Source: Bifidobacterium pullorum DSM 20433
Lineage (GTDB): Bacteria; Actinomycetota; Actinomycetes; Actinomycetales; Bifidobacteriaceae
DNA: 64,000 nucleotides
Direction of reading: 5' to 3'
Assembly: GCF_000771405.1 (NCBI RefSeq)
Contig: NZ_JDUI01000009.1
Span: 62,001 to 126,000 of the forward strand
A program made the position numbers and the translations under genes. Below the pieces are notes generated by a model that saw nothing but the letters and a program-made list of their open reading frames with translations, was not told the origin of the DNA and did no database searches. Below are positions 49,583 through 59,211 of the stretch, piece after piece; the first letter of the stretch is position 1, and each line of letters begins with the position of its first letter.

Positions 49583-49768
49583 TTACCAACTGGACTTCGT
49601 AACTCCGGGCAGCTCGCCACGGTGGGCCTTCTCACGAAGGCAGACGCGGCACAGGCCGAACTTGCGGTAGACGGAGTGGGGACGACCGCACACCTGGCAG
49701 CGCGTGTACGCGCGCACCTTGAACTTCGGCTTGGCGGCCGCCTTGTTCTTCAGAGCGGTTTTTGCCAT
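49583..49768 (-). CDS. rpsZ: 30S ribosomal protein uS14, zinc-binding type Z
   Basis: A 61-residue short S14 with CxxC...CxxC ([20 protein letters not shown]), i.e. the zinc-dependent form. C-terminus [11 protein letters not shown] is typical. One base separates it from rplE. Confidence 0.96.
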   Translation of the reverse strand: MAKTALKNKAAAKPKFKVRAYTRCQVCGRPHSVYRKFGLCRVCLREKAHRGELPGVTKSSW

Positions 49769-49769
49769 A

Positions 49770-50342
49770 TCAGTTCTCCTTGAAGGGGAAGCCCAGGTGC
49801 TTGAGCAGCGCGCGGGCCTCGGTGTCGTCCTTGGTGCTGGTCACCACGGTGATGTCCATACCACGCTGGTGATCGATCGAATCCGGATCGATCTCGTGGA
49901 ACATGGACTGCTCCGTGAGGCCGAAGTTGTAGTTGCCGTTGCCGTCGAACTGGTTGCCGTTGATGCCGCGGAAATCGCGGATGCGCGGCAGGGCCAGGGT
50001 CAGCAGACGGTCCAGGAACTCCCACATGCGATCGCCACGCAGCGTCACATAGGCACCGATGGCCTGGCCCTCACGCAGATGGAACTGCGCGACGGACTTC
50101 TTGGCCTTGGTGATCTTCGGCTTCTGGCCGGTGATCAGGGTGAGGTCCTTGACGGCGCCTTCGATGAGCTTGGAGTCGCGAGCGGCGGCACCAACGCCCA
50201 TGGAGACGACGACCTTCTCGACACGCGCCACCTGCATCGGGTTGGAGTACTTGAACTCCTTCTCGAGCTCCGGCACGATCTGGTCCTTGTACTGCTGCTT
50301 CAGGCGCGGGGTGGCCGGCGCTTCGATAGTGGTATCGGTCAT
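49770..50342 (-). CDS. rplE: 50S ribosomal protein uL5
   Basis: A 190-residue 5S-associated protein: [43 protein letters not shown] and [25 protein letters not shown] block [16 protein letters not shown]. Overlaps rplX by 4 bp. Confidence 0.98.
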   Translation of the reverse strand: MTDTTIEAPATPRLKQQYKDQIVPELEKEFKYSNPMQVARVEKVVVSMGVGAAARDSKLIEGAVKDLTLITGQKPKITKAKKSVAQFHLREGQAIGAYVTLRGDRMWEFLDRLLTLALPRIRDFRGINGNQFDGNGNYNFGLTEQSMFHEIDPDSIDHQRGMDITVVTSTKDDTEARALLKHLGFPFKEN

Positions 50343-50674
50343 GCCAGCTCCTTTCCGGACTTCTTGGCAACACGCACGCGCACGGTCTTGACCTTGCCGT
50401 CGCGAGCCTCTTCCTTCACAATCACGCCCACGCGGGTCGGCTGCTTGGTCTCCGGGTCGATCAGCATCACGTTGGAGCGATGGATCGGGGCCTCGACGGA
50501 GACGATGCCGGACTGCTGACCCTGCTGGGTGGCGCGAACGTGCTTCTTGACGATCTGCACGCCTTCGACGATCAGGCGGTCGTTGGGCAGCACGCGGGTG
50601 ACGGTGCCTTCCTTGCCGCGGTCCTTGCCGCGGATGACCTTGACCAGGTCGCCGGTCTTGATCTTGGCTACCAT
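50339..50674 (-). CDS. rplX: 50S ribosomal protein uL24
   Basis: A 111-residue assembly initiator with the KOW motif ([24 protein letters not shown]) and [21 protein letters not shown] core. Confidence 0.98.
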   Translation of the reverse strand: MVAKIKTGDLVKVIRGKDRGKEGTVTRVLPNDRLIVEGVQIVKKHVRATQQGQQSGIVSVEAPIHRSNVMLIDPETKQPTRVGVIVKEEARDGKVKTVRVRVAKKSGKELA

Positions 50675-50676
50675 GC

Positions 50677-51045
50677 TCAGATCACCTCCGGGGCGAGGGA
50701 CACGATCTTCATGAAGCGCTTGTCGCGCAGCTCACGACCGACCGGTCCGAAGATACGAGTGCCCTTCGGTTCACGGCCGGAGCCGAGAATGACGGCGGCG
50801 TTCTCGTCGAACTTGATGTAGGAGCCATCGACACGGCGATGCTCCTTGACGGTACGGACGACGACGGCCTTGACCACGTCGCCCTTCTTGACCGACCCGC
50901 CAGGGATCGCGTCCTTGACGGAGGCGACGATCACGTCGCCGATGCCGGCATAGCGTCGCTTCGATCCGCCGAGCACTCGGATGGCCAAGAGTTCCTTGGC
51001 ACCCGTGTTGTCGGCGACATGAAGCCGCGTTTCCTGCTGAATCAT
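50677..51045 (-). CDS. rplN: 50S ribosomal protein uL14
   Basis: A 122-residue protein: [24 protein letters not shown], then [18 protein letters not shown] and [28 protein letters not shown]. First gene of the spc block; preceded by a strong hairpin. Confidence 0.98.
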   Translation of the reverse strand: MIQQETRLHVADNTGAKELLAIRVLGGSKRRYAGIGDVIVASVKDAIPGGSVKKGDVVKAVVVRTVKEHRRVDGSYIKFDENAAVILGSGREPKGTRIFGPVGRELRDKRFMKIVSLAPEVI

Positions 51046-51078
51046 TGATTCTCCTTAGCCGAGCTGGTTCTCCCCGAG

Positions 51079-51111
51079 CACCCCGCCCGCTCGCGAAAAG
51101 CGGGCGGGGTG
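51079..51111 (-). other. GC-rich hairpin at the S10/spc operon boundary
   Basis: A 12-bp perfect stem (CACCCCGCCCGC / GCGGGCGGGGTG) lies in the 91-bp gap between rpsQ and rplN, exactly where E. coli splits the S10 and spc operons. There is no T-run, so it may be an attenuator, a processing site or a weak terminator. Confidence 0.75.
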
Positions 51112-51136
51112 ACTCGCGGAGCCTTGCCGAACTTAT

Positions 51137-51397
51137 TTACTTGGCGCGCTCGATGATCGAGACGAGACGCCAACGCTTGGTCTTGCTCAGGGGCCGAGTC
51201 TCCATAATACTCACGAGGTCGCCAACGTGGGCTTCGCCGTGTTCATCATGGGCCTTGACCTTGCGGGTGGAGCGAACGACCTTGCCGTACAGCGGGTGGG
51301 TCGAACGCTGCTCGAGCTCGACGGTGATCGTCTTGTCCATCGCGTCGGACACGACGTAACCGCGACGAACCTTGCGGAAGTTGCGCTCTTCAGCCAT
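51137..51397 (-). CDS. rpsQ: 30S ribosomal protein uS17
   Basis: An 86-residue OB-fold protein: [46 protein letters not shown] (core part [18 protein letters not shown]). Last gene of the S10 operon. Confidence 0.98.
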   Translation of the reverse strand: MAEERNFRKVRRGYVVSDAMDKTITVELEQRSTHPLYGKVVRSTRKVKAHDEHGEAHVGDLVSIMETRPLSKTKRWRLVSIIERAK

Positions 51398-51399
51398 GC

Positions 51400-51657
51400 T
51401 TACTTCTCCTCAGTCTTCGTTTCGGTCGCCTCGGGCGCCTGGCTGATGCCGAGCTCACGCTCGCGCAGGACGGTGTACATCCTGGCGATGTCGTGCTTGA
51501 CCGCCTTGAGGCGGGCGGTGTTCTCGAGCTGGCCGGTGGCCGACTGGAAGCGCAGGTTGAACAGCTCTTCCTTGGACTTCTTCAGGAAGCCCTCGATCTC
51601 GGCGTTGGTCTTCTCGTTGAGATTCTGGATGGTGTAGTCTGCAGTTCCGACTGACAT
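51400..51657 (-). CDS. rpmC: 50S ribosomal protein uL29
   Basis: An 85-residue helical protein at the exit tunnel: [44 protein letters not shown] is the L29 pattern (key part [16 protein letters not shown]). A short acidic tail follows. Confidence 0.97.
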   Translation of the reverse strand: MSVGTADYTIQNLNEKTNAEIEGFLKKSKEELFNLRFQSATGQLENTARLKAVKHDIARMYTVLRERELGISQAPEATETKTEEK

Positions 51658-52076
51658 CAGATGTCACCGCCTTCGCGAGCAATAACACGGCACTTCATGG
51701 GGAGCTTGTCGATGGCGCGGCGCAGGGCCTCGCGGGCGACTTCCTCCGAGACACCGCCGATCTCGAACATCACGCGACCGGGGTGGATGTTGGCGATCCA
51801 GAACTCAGGCGTACCCTTACCGGAACCCATTCGGGTGCCCAACGGCTTCTTCGTGAGCGGACGATCCGGGAACACGGTGATCCACACACGACCGCCACGC
51901 TTGATGTAGCGGGTCATGGCGATACGGGCGGCCTCGATCTGACGGTTGGTCACATAGGCCGGCGCGAGCGCCTGGATACCGAAATCGCCGAACGCGATCT
52001 CGTTGCCGCCCTTGGACATACCACTACGGGTAGGACGGTGCTGCTTGCGGTACTTGGTCCTCTTCGGGATAAGCAT
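51657..52076 (-). CDS. rplP: 50S ribosomal protein uL16
   Basis: A 139-residue protein: [39 protein letters not shown] and RMGSGKG. It organises the A-site region of the 50S subunit. The ATG at 52076 lies 4 bp after the rpsC stop. Confidence 0.98.
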   Translation of the reverse strand: MLIPKRTKYRKQHRPTRSGMSKGGNEIAFGDFGIQALAPAYVTNRQIEAARIAMTRYIKRGGRVWITVFPDRPLTKKPLGTRMGSGKGTPEFWIANIHPGRVMFEIGGVSEEVAREALRRAIDKLPMKCRVIAREGGDI

Positions 52077-52080
52077 CAGC

Positions 52081-52899
52081 TCACTCCTTCGTTTCCGTTG
52101 CGGCAGGTGCCTCGGCGGCGGCCGGAGCCTCGGCCGCGGGGGCGGCCTCGACGGCGGCGTTCTGACGCTGGGCCGGACGGTTGCCACGGCGCGGGCGGCG
52201 ATCGCCGCGACGGCCGGAGCGGTTGTTGCCCTGCTGCGCCTGCTGCTCTTCGAACTCACGCTCGGTCATATCGCCCTTGTAGATCCACACCTTCACGCCG
52301 ATGCGGCCGTAGGTGGTCTTGGCCTCGAAGAAGCCGTAATCGATCAGGGCGCGGAGGGTCTGCAGCGGAACGCGGCCCTCACGGTAGAACTCGGAACGGC
52401 TCATTTCCGCACCGCCAAGACGGCCGGAGAGCTTGATACGGATGCCCTTGGCGCCGGCACGCATCGCGTCCTGCTGGGCCTTGCGCATCGCGCGACGGAA
52501 GGTCACGCGGTTGCTCAGCTGCTCGGCGATGCCCTGGGCCACCAGCTGGGCGTCCAGCGCAGCGTTCTTCACCTCGAAGATGTTGAGCTGGACCTGCTTG
52601 CCGGTGAGCTTCTCGAGCTTGGCGCGAACGCGCTCGGCCTCGGCGCCGCGGCGACCGATGACGATGCCCGGACGGGCGGTGTGGATGTCCACACGCACGC
52701 GGTCACGGGTGCGCTCGATGACGATGCGGGACACGCCCGCACGCTCGAGGTCCTTGCTCATGGCCTTGCGGATCTGATCGTCCTCAAGCACGAAGTCGCG
52801 GTAGCGCTCGCCAGCCTTGTTGGAGTCGGAGAACCAGCGCGAACGATGGTTCTCGGTGATGCCCAGGCGATAGCCAAAGGGATTAATCTTCTGACCCAT
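52081..52899 (-). CDS. rpsC: 30S ribosomal protein uS3 with basic and Ala/Glu tail
   Basis: A 272-residue protein: [24 protein letters not shown] domain with [23 protein letters not shown], and [17 protein letters not shown]. The last ~55 residues add an Arg/Gln/Asn-rich stretch and a [16 protein letters not shown] tail, similar in style to the bL17 tail. Confidence 0.97.
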   Translation of the reverse strand: MGQKINPFGYRLGITENHRSRWFSDSNKAGERYRDFVLEDDQIRKAMSKDLERAGVSRIVIERTRDRVRVDIHTARPGIVIGRRGAEAERVRAKLEKLTGKQVQLNIFEVKNAALDAQLVAQGIAEQLSNRVTFRRAMRKAQQDAMRAGAKGIRIKLSGRLGGAEMSRSEFYREGRVPLQTLRALIDYGFFEAKTTYGRIGVKVWIYKGDMTEREFEEQQAQQGNNRSGRRGDRRPRRGNRPAQRQNAAVEAAPAAEAPAAAEAPAATETKE

Positions 52900-52901
52900 C
52901 T

Positions 52902-53261
52902 TTAGCGGGCTCCTTCCTTGCTAGCGACGACGACCGTGATGTGGCTCGTGCGCTTGTTGATACGAGCGGCACGGCCCTGGGCGCGGGCGCGGAAACGCTT
53001 GAGCGTCACGCCTTCGTCCACATAGGTCTCCTTGATGACCAGATCGTTCTCGCGGAACGGCTCGCCGGCCTTGTCGGCCTTCACGCGAGCGTTGGCGATG
53101 GCGCTCTCCAGCGTCTTGAGCACCGGCAGAGCGGCGGACTGGGGGGCGAACTTCAGGATGGTGACGGCTTCGGTCGCCTGCTTGCCTCGGATGAGGTTGA
53201 CCATGCGGCGAGCCTTGCGCGGCGTCACGCGGACGTGACGAGCGATTGCTTTAGCTTCCAT
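52902..53261 (-). CDS. rplV: 50S ribosomal protein uL22
   Basis: A 119-residue tunnel protein: [55 protein letters not shown] (hairpin loop lining the exit tunnel). Confidence 0.98.
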   Translation of the reverse strand: MEAKAIARHVRVTPRKARRMVNLIRGKQATEAVTILKFAPQSAALPVLKTLESAIANARVKADKAGEPFRENDLVIKETYVDEGVTLKRFRARAQGRAARINKRTSHITVVVASKEGAR

Positions 53262-53277
53262 AAGTCTTTACTCTCCT

Positions 53278-53556
53278 TTAGCGGCGGGCCTTCTTGTCGT
53301 CCTTCACGTGACCCTTGAAGGTCTTCGTGGGGGCGAACTCACCGAGCTTGTGACCGACCATCGCCTCAGTGACGAACACCGGCACATGCTTGCGGCCGTC
53401 GTGAACGGCGAAGGTGTGACCGATGAAGTCCGGGGTGATCATCGAGCGGCGCGACCACGTCTTGATGACGTTGTGCGTGCCCTTCTCGTTCTGCTCGTCG
53501 ACTTTCTTCTGCAGGTGGGCGTCGACGAAGGGCCCCTTCTTGATGCTACGAGTCAT
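53278..53556 (-). CDS. rpsS: 30S ribosomal protein uS19
   Basis: A 92-residue head protein: [61 protein letters not shown] (key part [17 protein letters not shown]). Confidence 0.98.
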   Translation of the reverse strand: MTRSIKKGPFVDAHLQKKVDEQNEKGTHNVIKTWSRRSMITPDFIGHTFAVHDGRKHVPVFVTEAMVGHKLGEFAPTKTFKGHVKDDKKARR

Positions 53557-53571
53557 CTTCTCGACACTCCC

Positions 53572-54402
53572 TTACTTGCGGTTCTTACCATTCGGACGAC
53601 GACGAACAATCATCTTGTTCGAAGCCTTCTTCGGACGACGGGTACGAACTTCACCCTTGCCCCACGGGGAGACCGGCGGCTTGCCACCGCGGGTACGACC
53701 GCCGTGCGGGTGGTCGACCGGGTTCATGGACTCACCACGGGTGATCGGGCGCTTGCCCATCCAGCGGGCGCGGCCGGCCTTGCCGAGCTGCACGTTGGCG
53801 TGGTCGGAGTTGCCGACCTCACCGACGGTGGCGCGGCAGCGGGCGTCCACGTTGCGGATTTCGCCGGACGGCATACGCAGCTGGGCGTAGGCGCCATCCT
53901 TGGCGACGAGCTGAACGGCGGCACCGGCGGAGCGGGCGATCTTGGCGCCACCCAGCGGGCGGAGCTCGATCGCGTGCACGACGGTACCGGTCGGGATGTT
54001 GCGCAGCGGCAGGTTGTTGCCCGGCTTGATATCGGCCTGGGCGCCGGTCTCGATGACGTCGCCCTGCTTGATGCCTTCCGGAGCGATGATGTAGCGCTTC
54101 TCGCCGTCGGCATAGTGCAGCAACGCGATGCGGGCGGAGCGGTTCGGGTCGTACTCGATGTGAGCGACCTTGGCCGGCACGCCGTCCTTATCCCAACGAC
54201 GGAAGTCGATGAGACGGTACTGGCGCTTGTGGCCGCCGCCGCGATGGCGGGAGGTCATACGGCCGTAGGAGTTGCGGCCGCCAGTCTTGCTGAGCTTGCG
54301 AACCAGCGACTTCTCAGGCGTCGAGCGCGTGATCTCGGAGAAATCCGAGACCGAAGCGTTGCGGCGGCCCGCAGTCGTCGGCTTATAAACGCGGATAGCC
54401 AT
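53572..54402 (-). CDS. rplB: 50S ribosomal protein uL2
   Basis: A 276-residue protein at the peptidyl-transferase centre: [22 protein letters not shown], and the conserved [19 protein letters not shown] near the C-terminus carrying the key His. Confidence 0.98.
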   Translation of the reverse strand: MAIRVYKPTTAGRRNASVSDFSEITRSTPEKSLVRKLSKTGGRNSYGRMTSRHRGGGHKRQYRLIDFRRWDKDGVPAKVAHIEYDPNRSARIALLHYADGEKRYIIAPEGIKQGDVIETGAQADIKPGNNLPLRNIPTGTVVHAIELRPLGGAKIARSAGAAVQLVAKDGAYAQLRMPSGEIRNVDARCRATVGEVGNSDHANVQLGKAGRARWMGKRPITRGESMNPVDHPHGGRTRGGKPPVSPWGKGEVRTRRPKKASNKMIVRRRPNGKNRK

Positions 54403-54437
54403 AATGTAGTTCTTCCTTTGACTTTGTCGGCTAGCCT

Positions 54438-54734
54438 TCAGTTACCAAAGATGTCGATCGTCTGGCCCTCGGCGACGGTCACGATCGCGCGCTTCTCGTT
54501 GACACGCTGGCCGTAACCGGTGCGGGTGCGCTGACGCTTGCCGGCGCGGTTGAGGGTGTTGACGTTCGTCACCTTGACCTTGAAGATCTCTTCGATAGCC
54601 TGCTTGATCTGCACCTTGTTCGCGCCCGGGGCCACCACGAAGGTGTACTGGCCGCGGTCGGACAGGGCATAGCTCTTCTCGGAGACGACGGGCTTGAGGA
54701 TGACGTCGTGGGCGGGCTTGTGAATAGCGACCAT
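54438..54734 (-). CDS. rplW: 50S ribosomal protein uL23
   Basis: A 98-residue exit-site protein, docking point for trigger factor and [48 protein letters not shown]. Confidence 0.97.
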   Translation of the reverse strand: MVAIHKPAHDVILKPVVSEKSYALSDRGQYTFVVAPGANKVQIKQAIEEIFKVKVTNVNTLNRAGKRQRTRTGYGQRVNEKRAIVTVAEGQTIDIFGN

Positions 54735-54739
54735 AATGA

Positions 54740-55402
54740 TCAGGCCTCCTTAGCCTTGGACTCGCCCTTCGCCTCGAGGAAGGCCTCGAAGCCCTCCTTC
54801 GAGAAGACGACGTACTGGGCGGTGACCACATCATACGTGTTCAGCTGATCGGCGAAGATCGGATGAACGGTGGGGATGTTGCGGACGGACAGCCACTCGT
54901 TCACGTTGTCGCGCGACAGCACGACGGTGGTGAACTTGTTCTCGGTCAGCGACAGGGCGGCGACCGCGGCCTTGGTGGACGGGGTCTCGCCGATGCCGAA
55001 GTCGACGACGGCGACACGGCCGGCGTTGGCGCGATCGGAGAGCACGTAACGCAGGGCGGCAGCCTTCATCTTCTTGGGGGTGCGCTGGTCATACTTGCGC
55101 GGGACCGGACCGTGGACGACGCCACCGTGGTACCACTGCGGAGCGCGGGTCGAGCCCTGACGAGCGCGGCCGGTGCCCTTCTGCTTCCACGGCTTCTTGC
55201 CGCCGCCGGAGACCGCACCGCGGTTCTTCACGGCGTGGGTGCCCTGACGGGCAGCCGCGAGCTGGGCAACGACGACCTGGTGCACCAGCGGCACGTGAGC
55301 CTGGATCTCCTCGTTGGAGATGCCGAACAGCTCGGCCGGCGCTTCGACGGTGCCGGTGGCCTGGCCCTTGGCGTCAGTGACGTTCAGAGTAACGTTTGCC
55401 AT
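54740..55402 (-). CDS. rplD: 50S ribosomal protein uL4
   Basis: A 220-residue protein. The tunnel loop contains [39 protein letters not shown] (key part [18 protein letters not shown]). C-terminal Rossmann-like domain follows. In E. coli, L4 autoregulates the S10 operon; no such site was verified here. Confidence 0.97.
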   Translation of the reverse strand: MANVTLNVTDAKGQATGTVEAPAELFGISNEEIQAHVPLVHQVVVAQLAAARQGTHAVKNRGAVSGGGKKPWKQKGTGRARQGSTRAPQWYHGGVVHGPVPRKYDQRTPKKMKAAALRYVLSDRANAGRVAVVDFGIGETPSTKAAVAALSLTENKFTTVVLSRDNVNEWLSVRNIPTVHPIFADQLNTYDVVTAQYVVFSKEGFEAFLEAKGESKAKEA

Positions 55403-55408
55403 GATTTA

Positions 55409-56059
55409 TCAGGCTCCCTTCACTGCCGAACGGACGAGAACGATGCTGCCCTTGGGGCCGGGGATGGCGCCCTTGATGGCGAGAATGCCGTTCTCGACAT
55501 CCGACGAGACGACGGTGAGATTCTGCACGGTGGAGGTCACATGGCCCATACGACCGGCCATGCGCTTGCCCTTGAGAATGCGGCTCGGGGTGGCGCAGGC
55601 ACCGACCGAACCCGGACGACGCTCGTTCTTGTGCGAGCCGTGGGAACGACGGTACGAGGCGAAGCCCCAGCGCTTGATGGTGCCGGCGAAGCCCTTGCCC
55701 TTGGTGGTGCCGGTCACGTCGACCTGAGCGCCCTCGGCGAACAGTTCGGCGGTCAGCTCCTGGCCGGGAGTGAACTCGTCAACGTTCTCGGTGCGCACCT
55801 CGACGAGGTGACGGCGCGGGGTCACACCGGCCTTGGCGAAGTGACCAGCCAGCGGCTTGGTGACCTTCGTCGGGTCGATCTGGCCGTAGCCGAGCTGCAC
55901 GGCCTTGTAGCCGTCGGTCTCCTCGGTCTTCACGGCGGTGACCACGTTGGTGGACACGTCAACGAGCGTCACGGGCACGAAGAAGCCGTTCTCGTCCCAA
56001 ACCTGCGACATGCCGAGCTTCTTGCCCAGCAGCGCGGTGCGATTTGCTTGCTGCGACAT
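55409..56059 (-). CDS. rplC: 50S ribosomal protein uL3
   Basis: A 216-residue early assembly protein: ALLGKKLGMSQVWDENGFFVPVTLVDV and GTTKGKGFAGTIKRWGF, followed by the W-finger region (KNERRPGSVGACATPSRILKGKRMAGRMG, key part GSVGACATPSRILKGKRMAG). Confidence 0.98.
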   Translation of the reverse strand: MSQQANRTALLGKKLGMSQVWDENGFFVPVTLVDVSTNVVTAVKTEETDGYKAVQLGYGQIDPTKVTKPLAGHFAKAGVTPRRHLVEVRTENVDEFTPGQELTAELFAEGAQVDVTGTTKGKGFAGTIKRWGFASYRRSHGSHKNERRPGSVGACATPSRILKGKRMAGRMGHVTSTVQNLTVVSSDVENGILAIKGAIPGPKGSIVLVRSAVKGA

Positions 56060-56076
56060 TACGGTTCCCTCCTCCC

Positions 56077-56385
56077 TTACAGCTTGATCTCGATGTTCAC
56101 ATCGGCGGGCAGATCGATGTGCATCAGGGAATCCACAGCCTTCGGGGTGGGGTCCACGATGTCGATAAGACGCTTATGAGTGCGCATTTCGAAGTGCTCG
56201 CGCGAATCCTTGTACTTGTGAGGAGAACGAATGACACAGAACACGTTCTTCTCGGTCGGGAGCGGAACCGGGCCCACCACCGTGGCACCCGCGTTCGTCA
56301 CCGTTTCGACGATCTTCTTCGCCGATTGGTCGATGACCTCATGGTCATAGGACTTAAGCCTGATGCGGATTTTCTGTCCCGCCAT
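56077..56385 (-). CDS. rpsJ: 30S ribosomal protein uS10
   Basis: A 102-residue protein: [66 protein letters not shown]. First gene of the S10 operon, with AAGGGCGG upstream. Its ~170-bp leader (56386-56560) may carry the promoter; no clear boxes. Confidence 0.98.
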   Translation of the reverse strand: MAGQKIRIRLKSYDHEVIDQSAKKIVETVTNAGATVVGPVPLPTEKNVFCVIRSPHKYKDSREHFEMRTHKRLIDIVDPTPKAVDSLMHIDLPADVNIEIKL

Positions 56386-56727
56386 TGCCGTCCGCCCTTT
56401 CTAGCGATTCGTTTACTGTTTACCATCCTGTCTCAGGGCACCGGCAGCCACACCGCGGAAGGCATACGCTCCCATGGCGGTCCACATCAGTGCGCAGGCA
56501 CTCGAGCATCCCACTGGTGAAAGGTGCTCGTCCCGCGCTCGCTTTTTTTGATTCAATTTGCGAGCCCAAAACAGGCAACTTGATAATTAAAGCATTGGGG
56601 GTGGCCTATAGGAGTTCGGGCGTGTCGCCCTCGCCCCGCCACATTCCCTCGGCCCACAGCGTCGCCTCGGCGTCACCTCGATGTCGCTGCGGTACGGTAC
56701 AAAACACCAATCACCGACAAAAAACAA

Positions 56728-56753
56728 CACCGTACCACAACAGCGTGGTACGG
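56728..56753. repeat. GTACC-family hairpin
   Basis: Arms ACCGTACCAC (56728-56737) and GTGGTACGGT (56744-56753) with a 6-nt loop. No GGAATTCC-type core. Another GGTACGGTAC lies at 56690-56699. The stretch 56386-56727 otherwise holds only the rpsJ leader and a GC-rich segment without a recognisable gene. Confidence 0.85.
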
Positions 56754-56776
56754 TACTTGCTTTCACGCGATACAGC

Positions 56777-56869
56777 GGTTCCGTACCGTACCACAATGGC
56801 AAAGGCCATCATCCCCCATTGATATTCCGCCATTCTTCCGTACCACAGCTCGAGTGGTACGGTACGGAA
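56777..56869. repeat. Centred palindromic element E8 (GTACCGTACCAC arms)
   Basis: Arms GTTCCGTACCGTACCAC (56777-56793) and GTGGTACGGTACGGAAC (56853-56869) are perfect complements. GATATTCC (56820-56827), the reverse of GGAATATC, is central. A 5' extension of the left arm is duplicated further right (see 56882-56958). Confidence 0.88.
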
Positions 56870-56881
56870 CAGCAAAAGTCG

Positions 56882-56958
56882 CACTTTAGCTGTTTCGTAC
56901 CTCAATATCGTGGTACGGTACACGCCTTCACACGACACAGCGGTTCCGTACCGTACCA
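56882..56958. repeat. Further GTACC-family arms
   Basis: A small hairpin CGTACC...GGTACG with AATAT in its loop (about 56895-56916) and a second copy of CAGCGGTTCCGTACCGTACC, matching the left arm of E8 and its flank. This looks like a partial, overlapping duplication at the 3' end of the acyltransferase gene. Confidence 0.75.
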
Positions 56959-56981
56959 CGATGTTGCCGACCGCCACGCGA

Positions 56982-57734
56982 TCAGGCGGAGCCGAACAGA
57001 AGCTCGCAAGCAAGCATGCAGACGGGCTGGTGGATGAGATAGATCCAGATGCTGTAGCGGCCGACCGCGGACAGCGGCGCCACACCATACCGTGCCACGG
57101 ACTGCAGCGGACGGATCGCCATCACGATCCGGTTCAGGAAATACCCGCATATATAGAGGAACAACCACGGCAGAATCGGGAAGTAGTCGCTGGATCGGAA
57201 GCCCGGGAACGGGAAGCCGAACGGGGTCAGCACATGACAGTCGTAGAGCCAGGCGGGCAGGCCCAGCCGAAACACGCCGGGCCATTCCAGATATCCCAGC
57301 TGCGCGTTCCTGAACACCATGAACAACGCGAACGCCGCCAGCACCCCGATGGCCGCGGGAATCCTTTTCAGTACCGGTTCCAACGCAATCATCAGCAGCA
57401 CCGCGCAGCCGATGCAGTTGAGGATGCCGAACCACACCGCCTGCGCCGGCATGAGCAGCACCGTCACGCCGCTGATTACCAATCCCCAGACGTTCAGCAT
57501 GATGCCACGTTTGACGTTACCGCTTCTCCCCCACGGCCACACGAATCCGGAGACCAGGATGAACGTCCAGCAGATCGACTGCTGCCAGACGTGCACAGCG
57601 GGCTGCGAGTACCAGGACGGGTCGCGCCCATAGACCATGAATATGTCGTAGCAGCAGTGGAAGATCACCATGCTGACGATGGCGATCCCGCGGATTGTGT
57701 CGATCAGATCGTAACGTCCCTCATGCGTCGGCAT
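56982..57734 (-). CDS. Heparan-alpha-glucosaminide N-acetyltransferase-like membrane protein (DUF1624)
   Basis: A 250-residue, roughly 8-helix membrane protein. The N-terminus RYDLIDTIRGIAIVSMVIFHCCYD is the DUF1624/acyltransferase signature (Asp-x-x-Arg-Gly and a His in helix 1); GRYSIWIYLIHQPV near the C-terminus is also typical. Relatives move acyl groups across the membrane onto sugars or cell-envelope compounds. The ATG at 57734 is chosen because GGAGGAG stands 5 bp upstream. Upstream DNA holds E9 and E10. Confidence 0.82.
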   Translation of the reverse strand: MPTHEGRYDLIDTIRGIAIVSMVIFHCCYDIFMVYGRDPSWYSQPAVHVWQQSICWTFILVSGFVWPWGRSGNVKRGIMLNVWGLVISGVTVLLMPAQAVWFGILNCIGCAVLLMIALEPVLKRIPAAIGVLAAFALFMVFRNAQLGYLEWPGVFRLGLPAWLYDCHVLTPFGFPFPGFRSSDYFPILPWLFLYICGYFLNRIVMAIRPLQSVARYGVAPLSAVGRYSIWIYLIHQPVCMLACELLFGSA

Positions 57735-57784
57735 TGCGCTCCTCCGTCGTCGGATGGTTCTTCGCACACTCTACCGCAGCTACC

Positions 57785-57880
57785 GTGACTCTGATCCATT
57801 CCCATCAAGCCCTTCAACACAAAACGTTGGAATTCCAAGGGACCGACCGATAGATCACAGTCACGATAGATCACAGTCAC
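57785..57880. repeat. Centred palindromic element E9 (GTGACTCTGATCC arms)
   Basis: The left arm starts GTGACTCTGATCCATT. The right arm has two tandem copies of GATAGATCACAGTCAC. GGAATTCC (57829-57836, in ACGTTGGAATTCCAAG) is exactly central. It lies in the 328-bp region between divergent genes. Confidence 0.9.
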
Positions 57881-57907
57881 GCCATCGACGGCATCATCGC
57901 GGACGCC

Positions 57908-58002
57908 GTGACTCTGATCCATTCGGCGTGTCCGCTGATCTCGGAAACACTGAGATTCCGGGGTTAAGCACGAAGGATCAGAGTCACGATAGATCAGAGT
58001 CC
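57908..58002. repeat. Centred palindromic element E10 (GTGACTCTGATCC arms)
   Basis: Left arm GTGACTCTGATCCATT and right arm GATCAGAGTCACGATAGATC, then AGAGTCC. GAGATTCC (57952-57959) is central; inner CGGAA/TTCCG also pair. A direct repeat of E9, 123 bp away. Confidence 0.82.
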
Positions 58003-58062
58003 GGGAAATGTGCGCGGAAAAAGGTCTGGACAGGGGCGGCACGCACTGATTAACTGGAGAGC

Positions 58063-58869
58063 ATGAACGTGAAGCGAAGCGAACCGTCCCGTCCGTTGTC
58101 CGCGAAGAACTGGGTTCCGGATCAGCCCGGAGCATGGGCCATGGCGCTGCTGCCCGCCTTGGCCGGCATGGTGGTCGGAGGGTTCGATGCCGGCCGACTG
58201 TGGCTGACGGGCGCATGGCTGCTGTGCTATTGCGTGCAGTTCACGGCGGCACGATGGCTGCGGTCGCGATTCCAGCGCCGATACCTGCCGCCGGTGCTGA
58301 CCTACACCGCGCTGTTGGCGGTTGCGGGCGTGCCGCTGCTGGCGATGCATCCACTGATTCTGGTATGGGCGCCGCTGTACGTGGCGTGCGCCGGTGTTTC
58401 GTTCCTGGGTGCGTGGCTGCGCAGGGAGCGGTCGCTGTGGGCCAACGCGGCGGCGGTGATCGCCACGTCGATGATGGCATACGTGGTGTATGCCTTCGAC
58501 GACCCCAATCTGTTGGGGCGGACCAGCATGGGACTCGTGCTCGCCGGCATGTTCGCACTGACACAGTTCGGATCGGTGCTGTACGTCAAGACGATGATCC
58601 GGGAGCGCCGCAACAATCGCTATCTGGCGGCGTCGTGGATCTGGCATGCGGCGTTGCTGGCTCTGGCCTGCACGATTTCAGGTGGCACGCTGCCATTGCC
58701 GATCATCGCGACGGCCCTCTTGCTCAGGGCGGTTGCGATGCCGCTGTTGGGACGCAGGATTCGCATCAAGCCCATTGTGGTGGGGCTGCTGGAGATGGTG
58801 TTCAGCGTAACGGTGTGCATCTACGCGCCGTTCTGCGCACCGTGGATTTCGGTGGCCCTAACGTTCTAG
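58063..58869 (+). CDS. YwiC-like family membrane protein
   Basis: A 268-residue protein with about 8 membrane helices. The YwiC-like signature is near the N-terminus (WVPDQPGAWAMALLPALAGM), and further conserved features include LWLTGAWLLCYCVQFTAARWL and the basic loop MIRERRNNRYLAASWIWH. Family function is unknown. It is a single-gene unit ending in a hairpin. Confidence 0.85.
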   Translation: MNVKRSEPSRPLSAKNWVPDQPGAWAMALLPALAGMVVGGFDAGRLWLTGAWLLCYCVQFTAARWLRSRFQRRYLPPVLTYTALLAVAGVPLLAMHPLILVWAPLYVACAGVSFLGAWLRRERSLWANAAAVIATSMMAYVVYAFDDPNLLGRTSMGLVLAGMFALTQFGSVLYVKTMIRERRNNRYLAASWIWHAALLALACTISGGTLPLPIIATALLLRAVAMPLLGRRIRIKPIVVGLLEMVFSVTVCIYAPFCAPWISVALTF

Positions 58870-58982
58870 TCCAAACGGTGCAGCAACACCATGAGGCTGC
58901 CGCAGAAGGACCAGACGGGCTGGGGGTGCAAGCAACGAGTGAGACGGGTGGGACACTGCGCACATATGGCACAGACGCAAAA

Positions 58983-59015
58983 GCCTCGGGCGGATAGCTG
59001 GTATCCGTCCGAGGC
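58983..59015 (+). terminator. Hairpin terminator after the ywiC-like gene
   Basis: A 14-bp stem (GCCTCGGGCGGATA / TATCCGTCCGAGGC) with loop GCTGG lies 113 bp downstream of the gene; only a weak T-run follows. Confidence 0.65.
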
Positions 59016-59040
59016 CCTTACGTTGTACGGCCGGCCATCT

Positions 59041-59118
59041 GCCAGAGACTAGAGACCAGAGACCAGAGACCGGAACCCAGAGACCAGAAACCGGAAACCA
59101 GAAACCAGAGGCAAAAGC
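59041..59118. repeat. Short degenerate tandem repeat (AGAGACC / AGAAACC)
   Basis: About ten imperfect 7- to 8-bp units of the type CAGAGAC or CAGAAAC and GGAAACC run head to tail, purine-rich on the plus strand. Noncoding, between YwiC-like and adhE genes. Confidence 0.85.
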
Positions 59119-59143
59119 CAGCGATCCAGCCGATTAACGACCA

Positions 59144-59183
59144 GTGCCCGGCAGCTGACCCATCAAGATCAGCTGCCGGGCAC
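59144..59183 (-). terminator. Hairpin downstream of adhE
   Basis: A 15-bp perfect stem (GTGCCCGGCAGCTGA / TCAGCTGCCGGGCAC) with a 10-nt loop lies 28 bp past the adhE stop. T-run weak. Confidence 0.7.
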
Positions 59184-59211
59184 CTAGCCGTTTAACAATC
59201 GGCGGTTACGC

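Noticed and set aside
56690..56960. CRISPR-like array
   Set aside because: The repeated palindromes are irregularly spaced, inverted and centred on a core; there are no unique spacers of even length and no cas genes.
59041..59118. Short regularly repeated units as CRISPR or origin iterons
   Set aside because: Units of 7-8 bp are too short and degenerate; no replication or cas genes nearby. Treated as simple sequence repeat.
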